DNA of 6,191 bases from Kiritimatiellia bacterium (lineage in GTDB: Bacteria; Verrucomicrobiota; Kiritimatiellia; UBA8416). The position numbers were made by a program, and so were the translations under genes. Location: the NCBI GenBank assembly GCA_007126175.1, contig SLBU01000122.1:1-6191 (forward strand), written 5' to 3'. Each line of letters starts with the position of its first letter. The first letter of the stretch is position 1. The notes under the pieces are model-generated. The model was not told where the DNA came from. It was given only the letters and a program-made list of their open reading frames with translations, and ran no database searches. Positions 1 to 6,191 of this stretch are shown piece by piece.

Positions 1-1698
1 CTGATCGAGAAGATTGATGAGCACCAGCATGCCGTGGGGCATTGTTACCGCTGCGATGCCGTGGTGGAACCGCGCTTGTCGCCGCAGTGGTTTGTGCGGA
101 TGAAGCCTTTGGCCGAACCGGCGCTGGCGGCCGTAGATGATGGTCGCGTGACGTTTGTGCCCGATCGCTGGACAAAGGTGTATCGGGAGTGGATGGAGAA
201 CATCCGCGACTGGTGTATCTCGCGGCAAATCTGGTGGGGACACCGTATCCCTGTGTTTACGTGCGTGGATTGCAACACTGAGTGGGCTGCCAAGGGACAA
301 CCGCAAAAGTGCCCCAAATGTAACAGTGCATCGATTGAACAGGAAACGGATGTGCTGGATACGTGGTTTTCCTCCTGGTTATGGCCCTTCAGCACGCTGG
401 GGTGGCCCGAGAAGACGGATGCGCTGCAGACCTATTACCCGACGCACGATCTGGCCACCGCTTCCGAAATCATCTTTTTCTGGGTGGCACGGATGGTGAT
501 GGCTGGTCTGGAGTTTGTGGGGGAGGTGCCTTTCCGCACGGTTTATATTCATGGCACCGTGCGCGATGACCAGGGGCGCAAGATGAGCAAGAGCCTGGGG
601 AATTCGATCGATCCACTTTCGATCATCGAGGAAACCAGCGCGGATGCTTTGCGGTTCAGTTTGATGATGCTGACCGCGACAGGGCAAGATGTGTATGTTT
701 CGCGCGAGAAGTTCGAAATCGGGCGAAATTTCGGTACCAAGATGTGGAATGCAGCGCGTTTTATGCGGATGCACAGCGAAGCACGGCCTTGCGGGGATTG
801 GGCGCTTGCGCTTGCGCTGACCTCGGATCAGGTGCGTGCGGATGATGCGCATATTCTGTTGCGGTATGAGGCTGCGATCGAGAGTGTTACCGAGAATTTG
901 GAGAAGTATCGTTTTAATGATGCCGCGGCGGCGCTTTATGAGTTTGTCTGGCACCAGTTCTGCGATTGGTATCTCGAGTATACAAAGACCGTGTTTCAGG
1001 GGGATGATGAGGCAGCTTGCGTGCAAACGCTGCAGATTATGCATTATTGTTTTGCGGGTGCCTTGCGTTTGTTGCATCCATTCATGCCATTCGTAACCGA
1101 GGAGCTTTGGCATGCGATGGGCTATGCATCCAGTGCATCCGATACGATTGTGCGGGCTCCGTGGCCGCAGACGCTGGATGCATCGGTTCTGGCGCAAGGG
1201 GGGATTTCGGCGGCGGATGGTGCGTATGTGGATGCCCGCCATGAATTGATCCGCCTAGGGCGCCAGTTACGCGCTGATTACGGCTTGGCGCCAGCCGAAA
1301 AGTTGCCGTTCGTGATCCGGCCGGACGATGCCGCGACATATGCCCGCTTGGAGTCTGACCGAACCGCGCTGCTGGCGGGGTTGCGTGCATCGGAGGTTAC
1401 CATTACGGACCATCCGACCCCGGAGCAGAGTCGGGCGGGTTTGCTCTCCCCGCTGGGTATGATTTATCTGCCATTGGAAGGCGTGATTGATCTTGAGGCT
1501 GAACGGGCTCGCGTAAGGGAAGAAATCGCCAAAGTCGAAAAATTTGTAGCTGGTGCGAATGCCAAACTTGGAAATGCGAAATTCGTGGATAAGGCTCCGT
1601 CTGCTGTGGTGGCAAATGTCCGTGCGACGCGCGACGAGCTGGTGGCCAAGCAGGAGAAATTGCAGTCTCAGCTCAAGCTCTTGGTGCCTGCTTCCTGA
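1..1698 (+). CDS. valS: Valyl-tRNA synthetase, 3' part (5' end outside window)
   Basis: Class I aminoacyl-tRNA synthetase that charges tRNA-Val in the cytoplasm. The reading frame is open from base 1, so 565 C-terminal residues are present; the family is usually about 880-950 residues, so the HIGH motif and CP1 editing domain lie upstream. In order: a CxxC pair (Cys codons 43 and 52) just after the editing insertion; the WCISRQIWWGHRIP block (to base 252); two more CxxC pairs (Cys codons 262, 271, 310, 319) that look like a zinc ribbon; DVLDTWFSS; the FFWVARM helix; the KMSKS catalytic loop at 580-594; the anticodon-binding helical domain with FCDWYLE (about 957-977); and a charged C-terminal coiled coil (about 1495-1690) of the kind that contacts tRNA. 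The end looks complete, with stop TGA at 1696-1698. No frameshift is seen. The next gene is 610 bases away, so an operon is unlikely. Confidence 0.97.
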   Translation: MIEKIDEHQHAVGHCYRCDAVVEPRLSPQWFVRMKPLAEPALAAVDDGRVTFVPDRWTKVYREWMENIRDWCISRQIWWGHRIPVFTCVDCNTEWAAKGQPQKCPKCNSASIEQETDVLDTWFSSWLWPFSTLGWPEKTDALQTYYPTHDLATASEIIFFWVARMVMAGLEFVGEVPFRTVYIHGTVRDDQGRKMSKSLGNSIDPLSIIEETSADALRFSLMMLTATGQDVYVSREKFEIGRNFGTKMWNAARFMRMHSEARPCGDWALALALTSDQVRADDAHILLRYEAAIESVTENLEKYRFNDAAAALYEFVWHQFCDWYLEYTKTVFQGDDEAACVQTLQIMHYCFAGALRLLHPFMPFVTEELWHAMGYASSASDTIVRAPWPQTLDASVLAQGGISAADGAYVDARHELIRLGRQLRADYGLAPAEKLPFVIRPDDAATYARLESDRTALLAGLRASEVTITDHPTPEQSRAGLLSPLGMIYLPLEGVIDLEAERARVREEIAKVEKFVAGANAKLGNAKFVDKAPSAVVANVRATRDELVAKQEKLQSQLKLLVPAS

Positions 1699-1870
1699 GC
1701 GGGAGATGCAGGGGCGCACCGCTTCGATCTGAAGGTGAGCCCTCTTGACGCTGTTTTGACTTGGGTATGCTGGAGAGACGCAAGTATTTGCGGTATTGCG
1801 CTTTGGGAAGGGGCAATAGTTGTATGAAAATCCACTTGGCAGGCAAAAATCGAAACGCGAATCGCTGTCC

Positions 1871-1895
1871 ATTACTCCGGGTAATTTTGATTTTT
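1871..1895 (+). terminator. Weak hairpin with T-tract, possible valS terminator
   Basis: An inverted repeat ATTAC (1871-1875) / GTAAT (1881-1885) with loop TCCGG is followed directly by a T-rich tract, TTTGATTTTT (1886-1895). The order of hairpin then T-tract fits a Rho-independent terminator on the + strand. It lies 172 bases past the valS stop. The stem is only 5 bp and mostly A-T, so it would be weak; valS could equally end by Rho-dependent termination. No stronger hairpin plus T-run was found between the two genes. Confidence 0.25.
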
Positions 1896-2077
1896 GTGAA
1901 CAAGACCTTGCGGGTGTCTTTTGGCCGCGAAAATCGTGGCGGTTTGTATGCTCCTGCATTCCGCGGACCAACTCGCTACTTTTGTTTTTGCTAATCCAGA
2001 CGCATGCAAATATCGTAACATCTTGTTGATGAGCGAGATATGTATGTTTTTGTCATTTGGGAGTGTGGGGCTGATGG

Positions 2078-2117
2078 ATTGTGGTGTGCGTGCAAGTATG
2101 ACCACAATATATAGTGG
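2078..2117. repeat. Perfect 8-bp inverted repeat with an alternative short dyad
   Basis: ATTGTGGT at 2078-2085 is the exact reverse complement of ACCACAAT at 2101-2108, with a 15-base loop. The right arm contains CCAC (2102-2105), which can also pair with GTGG at 2114-2117, so the two hairpins exclude each other. No T-run follows on either strand, so it is not a usual terminator. It could be a protein-binding dyad or part of a leader RNA of the downstream gene. The repeat is seen directly; its function is not known. Confidence 0.35.
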
Positions 2118-2146
2118 CATTGAGGAAAAATTTAGTGGGTTTGGGT

Positions 2147-2165
2147 TGTTGACAAGTTATTAACA
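2147..2165. repeat. 19-bp imperfect palindrome, possible operator
   Basis: The 19 bases TGTTGACAAGTTATTAACA are symmetric about base 2156, with 7 of 9 position pairs complementary. This size and symmetry are typical of sites bound by dimeric helix-turn-helix regulators. It contains TTGACA (2149-2154), an exact match to the sigma-70 -35 hexamer, but no good -10 hexamer stands 16-18 bases downstream. It lies about 145 bases before the acetyltransferase-ligase start. Function as an operator is inference only. Confidence 0.3.
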
Positions 2166-2191
2166 GGCAGGAGTCAGCGAGATTCAGAGGT

Positions 2192-2209
2192 ATTTCGCCT
2201 AGATTTCGC
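2192..2209 (+). repeat. 7-bp direct repeat on an 11-bp pitch
   Basis: ATTTCGC occurs at 2192-2198 and again at 2203-2209, separated by 4 bases, so the units repeat every 11 bases, about one helical turn. This geometry is the one used by OmpR/PhoB-type response regulators, which bind tandem half-sites on the same DNA face. The bases do not match the known Pho box. It lies 100 bases before the next gene start. A chance repeat is quite possible. Confidence 0.3.
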
Positions 2210-2308
2210 ATGGATGACACTAGGGAGCGCACGTGAATGGAAAGTCTTGCATTTTGGGGCAAGATCACCAAATGATTTACTTCTATTTGTCCCATGGTGG
2301 GGCGGTGA

Positions 2309-4282
2309 GTGGAAAGCCATACTATGCATGTACGCGATGCGACTGAGTCGGATTTAGGGTTTCTGGTGGAATTGGAGGGGATCTGTTTCCCGGCGTCGCG
2401 TCGGAGCACACGCCGTTCGTTGCGCCACAGTCTTATCAGTGCTGGTCAACGTGTGCTGATTGTGGAGGGGGCGCAGGACGCCGTGCCGCTCGGCGCGGCA
2501 ACGCTTTTCTATTACAAGCAGACCCTGCGTCTGTATTCGATTGCGGTTTTGCCCAAGCATCGTGGCAGCGGAGCGGGCCATCTCTTGTTGCAGCATGTGC
2601 TGGCTGAGGCGCGTGCACGGGGTTGCACACGCGTTTCGCTTGAGGCGGAATCCAGTGATGAACGGCTGCTGCAGTGGTATCGGCGCTATGGTTTTTGCGA
2701 GTCGGGGATGCTGGAGGATTATTATGCGCCCGGAGAGTCTGCCTATCGGATGGTGTATCGACTGCCCGGGGGGGAAGCTGCGCCTTGGCCGATAGCCGGC
2801 AATGTCATTGTTGTGGATCGGTTGGATCGATGGCCGATGATGGAGATCCCGGGCGTCGAGGTGGTTGGTGCAGATGTCTACCTGACGGAAGATCGCTTTC
2901 GCAATAGCGAGCGCTTTCATGTCTTGAATCTTTGCAGCTCCTATAAAAGCCATACGGTCGGGTATTATGTTTCGTTGCTGGGGACGGCCCGCAACCAGCG
3001 GATTCTGCCAACGGTGACGACGGTAAATGACATGCGCAACCTTGCGATTGCGCAGCGCGTGGTGGAAGAGATTGATGCGTATCTGGTGGAGCGCCTCAAC
3101 CAATCCGGGCTGGGGGAATTCGAAATTACCGTGTTACTGGGCTACACGCCGGATGCGAAGTATAGCGATTTGGGGCGCAAGCTATTTGCATTGTTTCAAT
3201 TGCCATTTTTCACGTTGCGTTTTGGTCGCGGACCGGATGGGGATTGGCGCCTGCGGAAAGTTTCGGTCTTGAACTTGAGCCATGTGCTCTTGCGGCATCC
3301 CGAGCAGGTTCGTCCGGCACTGACGGCGTATTTTGACCGGAAACGGCACCGACGTACGCGCCTGAAGCATTATCGTTATGACTTGGCGATTCTTGTCAAT
3401 AGCGAGGAGAAAACGCCGCCCTCCTGCCCGGATGCCTTGCGCCTGTTCCGGCGGGCGGCCGAGCAAACCGGGTTTGCGGTGGAGTTTATCGGCAAAATGG
3501 ACTATCGTCGGATCAGTGAATTTGACGCGCTGTTCATACGGGAGACGACCGCGATTGAGAACCACACCTACCGGTTTGCGCGGCACGCCTACACGGAGGG
3601 GCTGGTTGTGATTGATGATCCCTGGTCGATCCTGTATTGCTCGAACAAGATCTATCTGCATGAACGCCTGACACGGGGCCGGATTCGGCAACCGCGTAGC
3701 TGGTTGCTTCGCAAGGAGCATCTCAGCGGGCCGTTACCGCCAGACATGGTCTACCCCGTTGTGCTGAAACTTCCGGAAAGTGCCTTTTCGTTGGGGGTGT
3801 TCCGGGTGGATGATTACGATCAGTTACGGGAACGACTGCGGACAATGGTAGAACGGAGTGACCTTGTCATTGCCCAGGCGTTTCTGGAAACCACCTTTGA
3901 CTGGCGCATTGGCATTATGGATCAGGAGCCGTTGTTTGCCTGTAAATATTACATGGCGCGCGGACACTGGCAAATCTACAACTGGAATCAGACCGCTGCG
4001 CACGACATCATCGGGCAGCACGAAACCATTGCGCTCGGGGCGGTGCCGCCGGCCATACTCAAGGCTGCCGTAAAATCGGCGGGGTTGATCGGGGACGGTC
4101 TTTATGGTGTCGATTTGAAGGAGGTCAACGGGCAGGCCTGTGTGATCGAAATCAACGATAATCCGAATATTGATGAAGGCGTCGAGGATAAGCTCGCCGG
4201 GGAGAGTTTATATCTGCGGATCATGCAATCGATGTTCAACCGGATTGAAAGAGAACGGAATCGGCCTCGTTATTTGGTTTGA
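2309..4282 (+). CDS. GNAT acetyltransferase fused to RLAN and RimK-like ATP-grasp ligase
   Basis: A 657-residue fused enzyme, predicted cytoplasmic, with no signal peptide or membrane helix. Residues 6-153 form a GNAT domain: strand start HVRDATESDL, the acetyl-CoA loop RGSGAG (85-90) after VLPKH, and YRRYGF (124-129). Residues about 165-350 match the RLAN domain found in front of RimK-like ligases (DVYLTEDRF, LNLCSSYKSHTVGYYVSLL, TVTTVNDMRNLAIAQ). Residues about 355-645 are an ATP-grasp ligase: ALFIRETTAIENHTYRFAR (407-425), VVIDDP, a nucleotide-contacting Lys in VVLKLPESAFSLG (K487), FDWRIGIMD (530-538), YYMARGHWQIYNW (547-559) and the metal-binding IEINDNPNID (613-622; E614, N616). Such ligases activate a carboxylate as acyl-phosphate and join it to an amine. 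Substrate and product are unknown. An in-frame TGA at 2306-2308 forces the start to GTG 2309 or ATG 2324; the latter begins right at the GNAT fold and may be the true start. Ribosome-binding sites are weak for both (GGTGGGG 2296-2302; GGAAAG 2311-2316). Confidence 0.9.
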   Translation: MESHTMHVRDATESDLGFLVELEGICFPASRRSTRRSLRHSLISAGQRVLIVEGAQDAVPLGAATLFYYKQTLRLYSIAVLPKHRGSGAGHLLLQHVLAEARARGCTRVSLEAESSDERLLQWYRRYGFCESGMLEDYYAPGESAYRMVYRLPGGEAAPWPIAGNVIVVDRLDRWPMMEIPGVEVVGADVYLTEDRFRNSERFHVLNLCSSYKSHTVGYYVSLLGTARNQRILPTVTTVNDMRNLAIAQRVVEEIDAYLVERLNQSGLGEFEITVLLGYTPDAKYSDLGRKLFALFQLPFFTLRFGRGPDGDWRLRKVSVLNLSHVLLRHPEQVRPALTAYFDRKRHRRTRLKHYRYDLAILVNSEEKTPPSCPDALRLFRRAAEQTGFAVEFIGKMDYRRISEFDALFIRETTAIENHTYRFARHAYTEGLVVIDDPWSILYCSNKIYLHERLTRGRIRQPRSWLLRKEHLSGPLPPDMVYPVVLKLPESAFSLGVFRVDDYDQLRERLRTMVERSDLVIAQAFLETTFDWRIGIMDQEPLFACKYYMARGHWQIYNWNQTAAHDIIGQHETIALGAVPPAILKAAVKSAGLIGDGLYGVDLKEVNGQACVIEINDNPNIDEGVEDKLAGESLYLRIMQSMFNRIERERNRPRYLV

Positions 4283-4340
4283 AAGGTCTTGTAATCGGCC
4301 GGCACATGCGGGAGACTGCAGTAAGTGTAAATGTACAGCT

Positions 4341-4346
4341 AGGAGG
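4341..4346 (+). promoter_or_regulatory. Ribosome-binding site of tatA
   Basis: AGGAGG, a perfect Shine-Dalgarno core, stands 7 bases before ATG 4354. It decides the tatA start: the open frame also runs back to a TTG at 4279, which overlaps the previous stop codon and would add 25 residues unlike the family. It is much stronger than the sites seen before the fused ligase gene or pyrG. Confidence 0.92.
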
Positions 4347-4353
4347 AGATGGT

Positions 4354-4545
4354 ATGAGACCGGGATTGAATGAATTACTGATTGTATTGGCGATTGTGTT
4401 ACTGTTGTTCGGAGCCAAGCGCGTGCCGGAACTTGCCCGTTCACTGGGGCGTAGTTTGAAGGAATTCAAACGCGGGCGTGAAGAGGGGGAGTCCGACGCG
4501 GATGAGGCGAAAGACGGGACGAAGCCCCCCCTGCCGACAGCCTGA
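4354..4545 (+). CDS. tatA: Twin-arginine translocase subunit TatA/E
   Basis: A 63-residue inner-membrane protein of the twin-arginine translocase, which exports folded proteins with TatC and, in many bacteria, TatB. A short N-terminus with a polar pair (N6, E7) leads into one membrane helix (about 8-20, LLIVLAIVLLLFG), then the family's hinge and amphipathic helix FGAKRVPELARSLGRSLKEF (19-38), and an acidic, Asp/Glu-rich cytoplasmic tail. The FG-x-K-x-x-PEL-x-RSLG pattern and the short length favour TatA/TatE over TatB. No tatC is in the window, so the complex must be completed elsewhere. It begins 71 bases after the acetyltransferase-ligase gene, and no clear terminator or promoter is seen between them, so the two may share a transcript. 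Any functional link is unproven. Confidence 0.94.
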   Translation: MRPGLNELLIVLAIVLLLFGAKRVPELARSLGRSLKEFKRGREEGESDADEAKDGTKPPLPTA

Positions 4546-4552
4546 TTTTGGG

Positions 4553-6191
<1,639 letters not shown>

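Larger units (their letters stand above)
1699..2308. other. 610-base intergenic region, AT-rich in its second half
   Basis: No convincing gene is found here on either strand. The short open frames have no family resemblance, no good ribosome-binding sites and overlap one another. Composition changes: 1981-2160 is about 39% G+C by hand count, lower than the flanking genes. The stretch holds several short dyads and a direct repeat, listed separately, plus weak promoter-like hexamers, such as TTGCTA at 1988-1993 and TATCGT at 2011-2016 with a 17-base spacer. Most likely it carries the valS 3' untranslated region and the promoter and control region of the acetyltransferase-ligase gene. A small RNA cannot be excluded but is not shown. 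Confidence 0.6.

Noticed and set aside
379..1242. 287-codon open frame on the - strand inside valS
   Set aside because: It lies entirely antisense to clearly conserved ValRS sequence, and its product has a basic, low-complexity look with no recognisable domain.
2010..2051. ATATC/GATAT and CATC/GATG stems followed by TTTTT, as a terminator
   Set aside because: The stem is broken by an internal loop of 4 and 5 bases, is AT-rich, and sits 5 bases from the T-run, so it would be unstable.
1921..2163. 80-codon + strand frame in the intergenic gap
   Set aside because: It starts at TTG without a ribosome-binding site, resembles no family, and overlaps other equally poor frames, including one on the - strand at 1872-2120.
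2157..2165. DnaA-box-like TTATTAACA
   Set aside because: It matches TTATCCACA at 7 of 9 bases, but it is a single copy with no other boxes or origin genes nearby.
2354..3103. 249-codon open frame on the - strand inside the fused enzyme gene
   Set aside because: It is antisense to the conserved GNAT and RLAN coding sequence and has no recognisable family.
4289..4317. Promoter before tatA (TTGTAA with 17-base spacer)
   Set aside because: The matching -10 position reads GAGACT, a poor hexamer.
4279..4353. N-terminal extension of tatA from TTG 4279
   Set aside because: The perfect ribosome-binding site before ATG 4354 and the normal TatA N-terminus from that ATG make the extension unlikely.

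Overview
The window is a stretch of bacterial chromosome with every recognisable gene on the + strand. In order it holds the 3' part of valS (valyl-tRNA synthetase), a 610-base gap, a large fused gene (GNAT acetyltransferase + RLAN domain + RimK-like ATP-grasp ligase), tatA, a 171-base leader, and the 5' part of pyrG (CTP synthase). Both end genes are cut by the window edges. I see no tRNA, rRNA, CRISPR array, insertion sequence or other mobile element.

The lineage is not fixed by what is here. The genes are housekeeping genes of a moderately GC-rich, Gram-negative-type bacterium. The look of the ValRS and PyrG sequences and the GNAT-RLAN-ATP-grasp fusion make me lean toward the PVC group (Verrucomicrobiota, Kiritimatiellota, Lentisphaerota). 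This is recalled resemblance, not a search result.

Layout: 1-1698 valS, from just after the editing insertion through KMSKS, the anticodon-binding domain and the C-terminal coiled coil. 1699-2308 non-coding, clearly AT-richer in its second half (about 39% G+C by hand count over 1981-2160), with several short inverted and direct repeats; it probably holds the end of the valS transcript and the control region of the next gene. 2309-4282 fused acetyltransferase/peptide-ligase-like enzyme. 4354-4545 tatA, with a perfect Shine-Dalgarno. 4546-4716 leader with tandem small stem-loops. 4717-6191 pyrG, lacking about the last 50 codons.

The valS, tatA and pyrG products are standard: tRNA charging, twin-arginine protein export, CTP synthesis. 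The unusual gene is the fused enzyme. It joins a predicted CoA-dependent acyltransferase to a predicted ATP-dependent amide/peptide-bond-forming ligase in one chain, with an intact acetyl-CoA loop and an intact ATP-grasp core; its substrate and product are unknown to me. TatA follows after 71 bases and may be co-transcribed with it, but nothing shows a functional link.
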